A stretch of 6,267 nt of DNA from Bacteroidales bacterium UBA1195 (GCA_002309855.1 DBYD01000013.1:3213-9479); one strand, 5' to 3'; positions 1 through 6,174 are shown, numbered from the stretch's first letter. Notes: generated from the sequence alone by a model not told the origin. Translations and numbers: made by a program.

Positions 1-651
1 ATCTTCAACAACGAGATTTACGGCCTGACCAAGGGGCAGTACAGTCCGACCACCAAGTTCGGGCAGGTGACAAAGACCTCCCCGTTCGGCACCATTGACT
101 ACCCGTTCATTCCTGGTGAGCTGGTGATGGGTGCACAGGGCACCTTCTACGCCCGTGCCATCGACTGCATTCCGCAGCTGACCACCGACATCATGACCCG
201 TGCCGCACAGCATGACGGCACCAGTGTTGTCGAGGTGCTGCAGAACTGTGTCATCTTTAACGACAAGGCACATGCCGCCATCACCGACAAGGCGGTGCGC
301 GATGACCGTATCATTGTGCTGGAGCATGGCAAACCGATGCTGTTCGGAAAGGATAAGAACCGCGGTCTGCGTTTCAACGGACGCTGTCTCGAAGCCGTCA
401 CCATCGGCGAGAACGGCGTTACGCTGGACGACATCATGGTACATGACGAGACCACCGAGGATGCCGGCATCCACATGATGCTGGCGCGGATGCACGGCGA
501 CCTGCCGGTTGCAATTGGTGTGATCCGCAATGTGCACAAGGTTTCCTACACGCAGCTGTACGAGGACCAGATGGAGGAGCAGATGGCCCATGGCAAATAC
601 AAATGCGTGGACGACCTGCTGAACAGCGGTGATACCTGGGAGGTGGAATAA
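1..651 (+). CDS. korB: 2-oxoglutarate (2-oxoacid):ferredoxin oxidoreductase, beta subunit, C-terminal part (5' truncated by window)
   Basis: The frame is open from base 1 to a TAA at 649-651, giving 216 residues. The fragment begins IFNNEIYGLTKGQYSPT, the hallmark thiamine-diphosphate-site segment of KorB-type beta subunits, where the Asn pair follows the GDGD metal-binding stretch that must lie just outside the window. Known family members decarboxylate 2-oxoglutarate (or a related 2-oxoacid), load the acyl group on CoA and reduce ferredoxin in the cytoplasm together with an alpha subunit, here presumably encoded upstream. Family members of this type are about 330-340 residues, so roughly 120 N-terminal residues are missing. 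A GTG at 67 is not the start, because homology continues upstream of it. The exact 2-oxoacid used cannot be read from the sequence; 2-oxoglutarate is the usual annotation for this NNEIYGLTKGQ subtype. Confidence 0.93.
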   Translation: MFNNEIYGLTKGQYSPTTKFGQVTKTSPFGTIDYPFIPGELVMGAQGTFYARAIDCIPQLTTDIMTRAAQHDGTSVVEVLQNCVIFNDKAHAAITDKAVRDDRIIVLEHGKPMLFGKDKNRGLRFNGRCLEAVTIGENGVTLDDIMVHDETTEDAGIHMMLARMHGDLPVAIGVIRNVHKVSYTQLYEDQMEEQMAHGKYKCVDDLLNSGDTWEVE

Positions 652-669
652 ATTCCCGTTCCCATAAAA

Positions 670-703
670 AAATGTAGGGCTGTCGTACGACAGCCCTACA
701 TTT
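670..703. repeat. Perfect 34-bp palindrome between korB and the CvfB-family gene
   Basis: Two 17-nt arms meet at TCGT|ACGA (centre 686/687) with no mismatch and no spacer, so the transcript can fold into a long GC-containing hairpin from either strand. It is preceded by seven A residues (666-672). Read on the minus strand it would therefore look like an intrinsic terminator with a U7 tail, but no minus-strand gene ends here. On the plus strand only TTT follows before G, which is poor for termination after korB. It lies 18 bp after the korB stop and 27 bp before the next ATG. It could be a REP/MITE-like dispersed element, a transcript-end or mRNA-stabilising hairpin, or a dyad for a DNA-binding protein. 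The palindrome is directly visible; its role is inferred. Confidence 0.8.
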
Positions 704-704
704 G
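697..704 (+). promoter_or_regulatory. Candidate Bacteroidota -7 box for the CvfB/M28 gene pair
   Basis: TACATTTG matches the Bacteroidota sigma-ABfr -7 consensus TAnnTTTG exactly and would place a transcription start near 710, about 20 nt before the ATG at 731. No clear TTTG -33 element lies at the expected distance upstream; that position falls inside the palindrome. The box uses the last seven bases of the palindrome plus the next G, so the match may be coincidental. Confidence 0.3.
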
Positions 705-730
705 CAAAACGAAATTTGAAAACCATTGTA

Positions 731-1576
731 ATGGTAGAGATAGGCAGATACAACGATTTGAAGATCACCCGGAAACTTGATTTTGGCGTGATTGTGGACG
801 GCGGGGGTTACGGCGAAATCCTGGTGCCGCGCAAATATGTGCTTCCGGAATGGCATGTGGGGGACACCGTCACGGTGTTCGTATATACCGATTCGGAGGA
901 CCGTCTGGTGGCGACGACGGAGCATCCGCTGATACAGTCGGGGCGTTTCGCCGCGCTGCGCGTCAAACAGATTACAAAGGTCGGAGCCTTTCTGGAATGC
1001 GGGCTGCTGAAGGATCTGCTTATGCCTTACCGCGAACAGTACCACCGAATGCAGGTGGGCGAAAAGGTGGTGGTCTACGCCTATGTGGATGAAAAGACAC
1101 GGCGTCTTGTGGCCACATCCAAGGTTGAGCAGCATCTGCTGCCAGCGCCTGCGGACGCATACCGCAGCAAGGATCGTGTGGATGTGCTGGTATACCAGCG
1201 TACTGAGTTGGGATATAAGGTGATTGTTGACCAAAAGTACAAGGGGATGCTCTATTACGATGAGGTCTTTGCCGGGTTGCGCAACGGTGACCGCGAGTCT
1301 GCCTTTGTGGAGCAGGTGCGTCCGGATGGAAAGATAGACCTTGTCCTCTACAAGACCGGATATGCAAAGGTTGTTGATTTCTCCGACCGGCTGCTGGAAT
1401 TCCTCCGCAGCCGCGGCGGCTACCTGCCATGCACCGACAAAACCGACCCTGAAACCATCTACCGGATGTTCGGGGTCAGCAAAAAGACCTTCAAGAAGGC
1501 GGTCGGCGACCTCTATAAGAAGGGGCTGGTGCAGCTGGAGGAGGATGGAATTGTTTTGATCAAACCTGAAAAATAA
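731..1576 (+). CDS. CvfB-family S1-domain RNA-binding protein
   Basis: This 281-residue protein (MVEIGRYNDL...) has the size and layout of the CvfB/YitL family. It has tandem S1-like OB-fold modules at about residues 1-62, 68-130 and 145-208, and a C-terminal winged-helix segment at about 215-280 that contains YRMFGVSKKTFKKAVGDLY. CvfB is known in Firmicutes as an RNA-binding regulator affecting virulence factor expression; the role in Bacteroidota is not established, so RNA binding is the safe statement. It is cytoplasmic, with no signal peptide or membrane segment. I chose the ATG at 731 because family members begin close to this point; an in-frame TTG at 716 would add five residues. The next gene starts 11 bp after the stop, so the two are probably cotranscribed. 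Confidence 0.88.
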   Translation: MVEIGRYNDLKITRKLDFGVIVDGGGYGEILVPRKYVLPEWHVGDTVTVFVYTDSEDRLVATTEHPLIQSGRFAALRVKQITKVGAFLECGLLKDLLMPYREQYHRMQVGEKVVVYAYVDEKTRRLVATSKVEQHLLPAPADAYRSKDRVDVLVYQRTELGYKVIVDQKYKGMLYYDEVFAGLRNGDRESAFVEQVRPDGKIDLVLYKTGYAKVVDFSDRLLEFLRSRGGYLPCTDKTDPETIYRMFGVSKKTFKKAVGDLYKKGLVQLEEDGIVLIKPEK

Positions 1577-1587
1577 ATTATTGAGAT

Positions 1588-3099
1588 ATGAAGAAACAAA
1601 TATTGACCATTCTGGCGCTCTGCTGCCTTTCAGTTGCGGCAGAGGCGCAGCATGCTGAAACTGTCGCACGTTTGAAACAGCACGCCTTCACGCTTGCGGA
1701 CGATTCGCTCCGAGGCAGGAAAACAGGCACGGTCTATGCCCAAAAGGCGGCGGCGTACATCTGCCGGCAGCTGCAGGGGATGGGCGCGAAGCCCTATGCG
1801 GACACCACATACTATTATCCCTTCACCTATAAGGGAGGGACGCAGAAGGGGCAGAATGTCATGGTGCTTTTCCCCGGAACCGATTCCCTGTTGAAGAACG
1901 AGTACATTGTAATCGGGGCGCATTACGACCACATCGGTGTAAATCTGGATCCCAGTGCCGCGGACAACATCTATAACGGTGCGGACGACAACGCCAGCGG
2001 CAGCTCCGTGCTGCTGGAGGTGACACGTATGCTGCAGGCGCATCCCGAACAGCTGAAGCGTTCCGTGCTGGTGGCCTTTTTCGATGCGGAGGAGGTCGGG
2101 CTGGAGGGCTCCACATATCTGGCCAACAATTATTTCCCTTCACCGAAGAATCAGGTTAAGCTTATGCTGAGCGTTGACATGGTCGGCTACCTGCGTACCT
2201 CCGGGTATCTGGAGTATATGGGATATGGCACCATTGCCGACGGCAAACAGTTCATCAATGCCTTGCCTTGGAACGCGCCTTACGGTAACGTCAAACTGAA
2301 GGAATTTGAAACCAGCATTTTCACTGCAACGGACACGCGCCGTTTTGCTATGCTGGGATGTCCCACTTTAGCTGTTACCACCGGTTTGAAATCCCCATAT
2401 CACAAGGTGAATGACGAGGCAGCAGGGTTGGATCTGGAGGGCATGGCATTTATTGTCGAACACCTGTATGCCTTAGTTACGAAGGCTGCATCCGACCCTC
2501 AGTTCGCCCCTTCAGGCAAGGTGGCACGCATACATAACGGCAGCGGTGACGAATCCGAAGCCTACCGTGTGATGGGGTTCAGTATGATGCTCCGGCTCGG
2601 TAGCGGACGTTTGTGGTTGGAGGACAACGAACTGGTCGGTTCAAGCAAGCCGGCCTATTCCCTGATGGCCGAATGGAACATCTGTCCGACTTCAAAATTT
2701 GAGCTTGGGTTGGCCGCCTGCTACACAAGTCTCGGTTCGGGATATACGCAACTGCAGTCATACCGGTACCATGCGTTGGAGGTGCCGCTGCGCATCCAAT
2801 TCAACTCCGTCAACATGGATATTGAGGGTATGTGGTTTAAAATGGGTCTCTTTGTCGCGCCATATTACCGCTATGTCTTTGCCGGCAGTTTGAATAACAG
2901 GCTGGTGGAGGAGACAAAGGGCTGGTCGGAGGTGCTGCAGCAGCATCAGTACGGGGTGGCGTTCGGATTCAACTATGCCATCCACAAATTCCTGCTGGAG
3001 TACCGTTACTCGTTTGATTTGAGCCCCATGTTGCTTTCGGACTATTATCCGAAGGGCTACGGACGCTCCTTCACCATAGGTTTGGGTTGGAAGTTCTAA
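1588..3099 (+). CDS. Secreted M28-family zinc peptidase with C-terminal beta-barrel-like domain
   Basis: The protein has 503 residues. Residues 1-20 are a Sec signal peptide (MKKQ, a hydrophobic core, AEA before Gln21). Residues about 25-300 are an M28 aminopeptidase-like domain with the complete di-zinc set: H112 in GAHYDH, D133/D134 in GADDNASG, catalytic E168 and ligand E169 in FFDAEEVG, D197 in SVDMVG and H272 in SPYHKVNDE. The usual SDH-x-x-F motif before the last ligand is altered to TDTRRF (248-253). Typical M28 proteins of this group end near residue 300-330; this one carries about 170 more residues rich in alternating hydrophobic/aromatic strands (e.g. FELGLAACYT, MGLFVAPYYRYVFAG, YGVAFGFNYAI, FLLEYRYSFDL) and ends GLGWKF, with a terminal Phe as in outer-membrane barrels. 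Peptidase activity in the envelope is well supported; the substrate is unknown, and outer-membrane insertion is inferred. The gene overlaps the convergent minus-strand gene by 4 bp. Confidence 0.92.
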   Translation: MKKQILTILALCCLSVAAEAQHAETVARLKQHAFTLADDSLRGRKTGTVYAQKAAAYICRQLQGMGAKPYADTTYYYPFTYKGGTQKGQNVMVLFPGTDSLLKNEYIVIGAHYDHIGVNLDPSAADNIYNGADDNASGSSVLLEVTRMLQAHPEQLKRSVLVAFFDAEEVGLEGSTYLANNYFPSPKNQVKLMLSVDMVGYLRTSGYLEYMGYGTIADGKQFINALPWNAPYGNVKLKEFETSIFTATDTRRFAMLGCPTLAVTTGLKSPYHKVNDEAAGLDLEGMAFIVEHLYALVTKAASDPQFAPSGKVARIHNGSGDESEAYRVMGFSMMLRLGSGRLWLEDNELVGSSKPAYSLMAEWNICPTSKFELGLAACYTSLGSGYTQLQSYRYHALEVPLRIQFNSVNMDIEGMWFKMGLFVAPYYRYVFAGSLNNRLVEETKGWSEVLQQHQYGVAFGFNYAIHKFLLEYRYSFDLSPMLLSDYYPKGYGRSFTIGLGWKF

Positions 3100-3905
3100 C
3101 GCAAAGCTGCGAGCGCGGCTATGATTTCCGCATCCGTGGAGGGTGGGAATCCGTCCGTGCTGCAATGGTCTGGGCCGAGAATCCCGTCGGTCGCGCCCAT
3201 CCGCACAATCTCGTGCAAATATTCATCCACCTGTTCCGCATCCGGTAGCAGCGCATTACCTGTCAGCATGGCCAAGGCGGCCATAAGTCCGTAGGCTCCC
3301 CAGTTTGATACGGTGGCCACAATGCAATGGTCAGCGGTCACGCAGGATGGGATGATTTTTCCTGTGGCCAGCAGTGTATCGTGGTATTTGCCCATCCCGA
3401 TCTCGTTTCCGCCGTCCCCTATGCCGATGGTGAGGCAGTCCGCCGCTCTTTCCAGAAAAAGAGTGTCAAGAGGAGGGGTGACGTCGGAAATATCTTTTTT
3501 GCCCATGGAATAGTATCCGCCATCGGATGCACGTCCGCAACGTTCGATGGCGATGCAGGCGACCGGACTGAGTTCTTCCGCCAGCGCATGAAAATCCGTT
3601 CCAAAACCGCAGCAGATACATTCGTGGTCCGCCCGGTCAAAATAGGTGCTGCTGTAGCGGTCCGTCACAATGATTGGGTTGAATCCGAGCCTCTTCAATG
3701 CCAATGCCAAAAAATGGCTTCCGACGGGGCCGTCGGTCTCTCCTGCTCCGAAACAGCAGAAACCTGTTACAATCAGTATGCTCCCTTTGGGAAGGAGCAG
3801 CAAATCCTTTGCCGCATCATTGCATGCGGAATGGGGCAGAAGTGGATAAAGTGCTTGCAAACCTCTCGTATGGTGGCGGAGCAGGATGCGGGTAGTTGCG
3901 TCCAT
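3096..3905 (-). CDS. DUF4392 / D-glutamate cyclase-like (DGLUCY C-terminal domain) protein
   Basis: This 269-residue cytoplasmic protein carries the signature blocks of the DUF4392 (GLUCM_C) family: TGFCCFGAGETDGPVG (47-62), IERCGRASDGG (120-130), GIGDGGNEIGMG (161-172), SNWGAYGL (200-207) and the closing STDGF (249-253). The mammalian mitochondrial relative DGLUCY turns D-glutamate into 5-oxo-D-proline; for bacterial stand-alone members the reaction is plausible but not demonstrated here. It has 11 cysteines, several clustered (C50/C51, C96/C98/C99), which is a high count for a cytoplasmic enzyme. The start ATG at 3905 directly follows the TAG of the upstream acyltransferase gene, in the same reading frame, implying translational coupling. 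The stop TAG overlaps the stop of the convergent peptidase gene. The N-terminus (LLRHHTRGLQALYPLL) fits the family, so the start looks right. Confidence 0.87.
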   Translation of the reverse strand: MDATTRILLRHHTRGLQALYPLLPHSACNDAAKDLLLLPKGSILIVTGFCCFGAGETDGPVGSHFLALALKRLGFNPIIVTDRYSSTYFDRADHECICCGFGTDFHALAEELSPVACIAIERCGRASDGGYYSMGKKDISDVTPPLDTLFLERAADCLTIGIGDGGNEIGMGKYHDTLLATGKIIPSCVTADHCIVATVSNWGAYGLMAALAMLTGNALLPDAEQVDEYLHEIVRMGATDGILGPDHCSTDGFPPSTDAEIIAALAALR

Positions 3906-5261
3906 CTACATCAGCGATTCCATATCCTTGTCCAGCTCTTCGCGCAGGCGGTTCATCTTTTCCCAGCTTTTTTTCCGGTTTTTCCGGATAAGGTTTGCGC
4001 GGAAACGCTGGAAATCCTGTTTGAAGTTGCGGTGGTATCCGTGTGCGAACTTGCCGAAAATTGGAAGCAGCAGGATAAAAATCAGGGCGAACAGCCAGCT
4101 TCCGGTGGCTCCTAACAGGAAAAAGTAAATCAGGTAGAATATTGGAATTCCCAGAACCCAGACGCAAATGTCGATGGAGGCGTACATCAGCTTGTCCTCA
4201 AGTTTCCGTGTCGCAAGCGGAGTGATGACATAAATCGGCAGGTGTGGAAGCATCCCTATCAGGTAGAAGGGCAGAAGCAGCAGATATAACAGGGCGGAAT
4301 TGGCTGTTTGTTTGGGTGTGGCGGGATTTCGTACAGAGTCGTCGCTGATGCGGTATTTGCGCAGCAATTTGCTGTAGTCGGCTGTATGGCTGTAAATTTG
4401 CTCCAGCTTTTCCTTGTCCTGCTCTTCAAGCGCGTGCAGTTTCCCTTCGATTTCCTTCCGTATTGACAGTGCCTGTGGCAGTTCCTTCATTTCCACATCC
4501 TGCCGCCGCTCCGCCACGGATGTCTCGCTGAAGCTGATGAAGTCCATCACCTGTTGGTAGTTTTCCACATCATTGACATTCAACATCTTTTCCTGTACGC
4601 GGTGCCGGATGATCTCATTAACTTCCGCCTCGGTCTGGCGGGGATTGGCCTGGTACATTTCGTAGAAGGGCTGAAGCGATAATGCTTCGGAAAAATCAAT
4701 CATGCATTGGGAGCGCAGTGCGGTGAAATCCTCGTAATAGAGGGTGGAGGGGAGTATGAACACCTCCTTTTCGTAGTTGGATAGCGCAGCCGTCTCAAAA
4801 CCGATGCGGATATAGGAGAGATAGAAACGGCCTAACCAGTTGCCGTCCATGTGGGTTGCCTCCGGATAGATGGCCAACATGCCTCCCTCGTTGATGTATT
4901 CCTCAACCTGGCTGAACATCTGCAGGTTGTCCTTAATTTTGCCAACACCGTCACGAACGCGGTAAATGGGAATCAGCCCCAGTCCGTACAGCAGTTTGGC
5001 AATAGGTTTCTTACGGAACACATCTGCACGGCTGATAAAATGCAGAAAATTGTTTTTGGTGGCGAAGAGCATCTGGAAGGCATCAAGCAGGGAGTTCTGA
5101 TGGTTGCTTATCAGGACGACCGGTGACCCTTGCGGAGGGATGTTCTCTTCGTGCAGACAATAGGTGCGCCGGTAGTACAGCTTTTCAAAGACATACCGGA
5201 CCCACCCGTATAAAACTTTGTACGCCAAAGACGGCTTAAACGCAATCTTTTCCATGTCCAT
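3906..5261 (-). CDS. PlsC-like membrane acyltransferase (lysophospholipid acyltransferase superfamily)
   Basis: This 451-residue protein has an N-terminal acyltransferase domain (about 40-245). The catalytic block is SNHQNSLLDAF (H54 and D60, an H-X5-D spacing seen in the glycerol-phosphate-acyltransferase-like branch). Then come GLGLIPIYRVRDG (93-105, with the substrate-phosphate-binding Arg region) and YPEATHMDG (132-140, the FPEGTR-equivalent). A charged linker (about 250-310) follows, then three hydrophobic segments (about 322-347, 363-384, 388-404), and a basic/acidic helical tail (405-451). The inferred role is acyl transfer to a lysophospholipid or glycerol-phosphate acceptor at the inner membrane; the exact acceptor cannot be told. 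The C-terminal membrane unit is longer than in plain PlsC proteins of about 240 residues. Start ATG 5261 is used; an in-frame ATG two codons later (5255) is equally possible. It lies just downstream of the tRNA-Glu terminator and is coupled to the DUF4392 gene. Confidence 0.88.
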   Translation of the reverse strand: MDMEKIAFKPSLAYKVLYGWVRYVFEKLYYRRTYCLHEENIPPQGSPVVLISNHQNSLLDAFQMLFATKNNFLHFISRADVFRKKPIAKLLYGLGLIPIYRVRDGVGKIKDNLQMFSQVEEYINEGGMLAIYPEATHMDGNWLGRFYLSYIRIGFETAALSNYEKEVFILPSTLYYEDFTALRSQCMIDFSEALSLQPFYEMYQANPRQTEAEVNEIIRHRVQEKMLNVNDVENYQQVMDFISFSETSVAERRQDVEMKELPQALSIRKEIEGKLHALEEQDKEKLEQIYSHTADYSKLLRKYRISDDSVRNPATPKQTANSALLYLLLLPFYLIGMLPHLPIYVITPLATRKLEDKLMYASIDICVWVLGIPIFYLIYFFLLGATGSWLFALIFILLLPIFGKFAHGYHRNFKQDFQRFRANLIRKNRKKSWEKMNRLREELDKDMESLM

Positions 5262-5273
5262 ATTATTTGCATG

Positions 5274-5309
5274 AAAAAAAGGAATTTGTCATTCTCTACA
5301 AATTCCTTT
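5274..5309 (-). terminator. Intrinsic terminator of tRNA-Glu
   Basis: On the minus strand a 12-bp perfect stem (5309-5298 with 5289-5278; AAAGGAATTTGT and its complement) closes an 8-nt loop (5297-5290) and runs into seven T residues (5280-5274, three of them inside the stem). It begins 11 nt after the tRNA 3' end. It is a good rho-independent terminator for the tRNA, but lies only 12 bp before the ATG of the acyltransferase gene, so it may also act as an attenuator in that gene's leader. Confidence 0.8.
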
Positions 5310-5320
5310 CCCTTTTCCGG

Positions 5321-5392
5321 TAGTCAGTAGGGGAATCGAACCCCTGTTGTAAGAATGAAAATCTTATGTCCTAGCCCCTAGACGAACTGACC
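5321..5392 (-). tRNA. tRNA-Glu (anticodon TTC)
   Basis: The 72-nt minus-strand sequence folds as a full cloverleaf. The acceptor stem GGTCAGT pairs with ACTGACT (first pair G-U), and the D arm is GTCT/GGAC with the GG-containing loop AGGGGCTA. The anticodon stem TAAGA/TCTTA has loop TTTTCAT, giving anticodon TTC. A 4-nt variable region CAAC and a T arm AGGGG-TTCGATT-CCCCT follow. The discriminator is A5321, followed by CCG, so the 3' CCA is not encoded and must be added by the nucleotidyltransferase. It reads GAA and, by wobble, GAG codons. A -7 box lies upstream and a strong terminator directly downstream, so it looks like a single-tRNA transcription unit. Confidence 0.96.
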
Positions 5393-5488
5393 GTTTGGAA
5401 TCCGATACGCCTGTTGCGATAAATTCCGGCTGCAAAAGTAGACAAAAAAACAATACGGATGCGTACTTTTTGCCTAAATATTTTATCG
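5393..5488. other. Intergenic spacer between the 225-residue gene and tRNA-Glu
   Basis: This 96-bp AT-rich region contains the tRNA promoter candidate. On the minus strand it has a weak 4-bp hairpin (TACG at 5465-5462 region pairing with CGTA at 5457-5454) followed within a few bases by seven T residues (5450-5444). That could weakly terminate the upstream operon, but the stem is too short to call a terminator. No ORF or further RNA gene is seen. Confidence 0.5.
5433..5440 (-). promoter_or_regulatory. Candidate -7 promoter box for tRNA-Glu
   Basis: TACTTTTG on the minus strand matches the Bacteroidota -7 consensus TAnnTTTG exactly and sits 40 bp upstream of the mature tRNA 5' end, predicting a start near 5427 and a 5' leader of about 35 nt. 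No good -33 TTTG is present at the expected spacing (the sequence there is CGCATCC); TTG copies at 5453-5451 and 5446-5443 are too close. It is the only consensus-like box I find between the preceding gene and the tRNA. Confidence 0.5.
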
Positions 5489-6166
5489 TTACATATCTGC
5501 TTGAAAACGAAATCCTAAGCGCTTTGCTGTGCGGATTGGGGCGTGTCTGTTGTCAATTTCCATCATGTCCATGACACTGATTTCTTGCATGGATTCGTAT
5601 GGAGGGACCAACAAATCGAATCCGATGGAGTACTGGACGGCAGCCTCCAGAATCAGCCTCACAGCCGACTCATCAAAGGTATTGTTGGCAAAATTGTTGT
5701 AGATTTGCCCAATCTCCTTTTTGCCGTCAATGTAGTAATGGTTCTCCGAATTGATGAAGATGCGGCCTATCAGGTATCCCGAATCGTTGAAGCGGTTGTA
5801 AAGCACCGAGTCGGTCAGGAAGTTGTAGATGTTGACCATGCCGCAGTAGGAGCGGCTCTTGTCCTCCTTGATGTAGGGCAGTTTCATCACCTCGTGGTCG
5901 CGGTTGAACTCGAATGTGTTGCTGTGCAGCACAAAAAACAGGATGTCGCTGCCGAACTGCAGCGAGAAGCATTTCTCCTGCCTGCTTTGGAAATGCACCT
6001 CGATGGGGGAGTCCGGCTTGTTCTGGTGGAAGCTTTCCACAAACTGCTGCGCCTCCGCCTTTAGCAGGCCGAATCCGGTCTCCGTCTGCATGTAGGCGTT
6101 CCGTTTGATGCTGTTCTTGTCATGCAGCTGCTGGCATAATTCCAGCGTTTTTTCCTCTTTGTCCAT
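5489..6166 (-). CDS. Hypothetical protein, 225 residues, function unknown
   Basis: I do not recognise this protein. It has no signal peptide and no membrane segment, so it is probably cytoplasmic. The N-terminus (about 1-50) is charged and helical (MDKEEKTLELCQQLHD...). A central part (55-150) alternates beta-like stretches (FSLQFGSDILFFVLHSNTFEF, YLIGRIFINSENHYYIDG) with aromatic- and Asn-rich segments, and residues 165-190 are probably a helix followed by LLVPPYESM. The C-terminus is basic (RTAKRLGFRFQ). The start ATG at 6166 lies 8 bp after the stop of the preceding minus-strand frame, so the two are probably cotranscribed. Codon use and composition resemble the neighbours, and the reading frame is uninterrupted, supporting a real gene; a 173-codon frame on the opposite strand is its shadow. 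Confidence 0.8.
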   Translation of the reverse strand: MDKEEKTLELCQQLHDKNSIKRNAYMQTETGFGLLKAEAQQFVESFHQNKPDSPIEVHFQSRQEKCFSLQFGSDILFFVLHSNTFEFNRDHEVMKLPYIKEDKSRSYCGMVNIYNFLTDSVLYNRFNDSGYLIGRIFINSENHYYIDGKKEIGQIYNNFANNTFDESAVRLILEAAVQYSIGFDLLVPPYESMQEISVMDMMEIDNRHAPIRTAKRLGFRFQADM

Positions 6167-6174
6167 AAAATATA

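Noticed and set aside
67..69. GTG as a start of the first gene
   Set aside because: The same frame is open to base 1 and encodes the conserved KorB segment NNEIYGLTKGQ upstream of this codon.
670..703. Palindrome as a simple korB terminator
   Set aside because: On the plus strand it is followed only by TTTG and then A-rich sequence, so it lacks the needed U-tract; listed as a palindromic repeat instead.
1618..1632. Possible lipobox (LCC) in the M28 peptidase signal peptide
   Set aside because: The residue before the first Cys is Leu, not Gly/Ala/Ser, and a regular signal-peptidase I site (AEA-Q) follows, so a lipoprotein is unlikely.
434..1669. Minus-strand open frame of 411 codons antisense to the korB end, palindrome and CvfB gene
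   Set aside because: It runs through two recognisable plus-strand genes and the spacer between them, gives no recognisable motif and is a Pro/His/Arg-rich shadow translation.
3327..4115. Plus-strand open frame of 262 codons
   Set aside because: It is antisense to the DUF4392 gene and the end of the acyltransferase gene, both of which carry family motifs; its translation has none.
5464..5472. Plus-strand TACTTTTTG as a promoter box
   Set aside because: It has one base too many for TAnnTTTG and no plus-strand gene lies downstream.
5543..6064. Plus-strand open frame of 173 codons, Val/His/Asp-rich
   Set aside because: It lies wholly antisense to the 225-residue gene. The minus frame is longer, has a normal composition and fits operon spacing with the preceding gene end; the Val-rich plus frame looks like a mirror of codons on the other strand.
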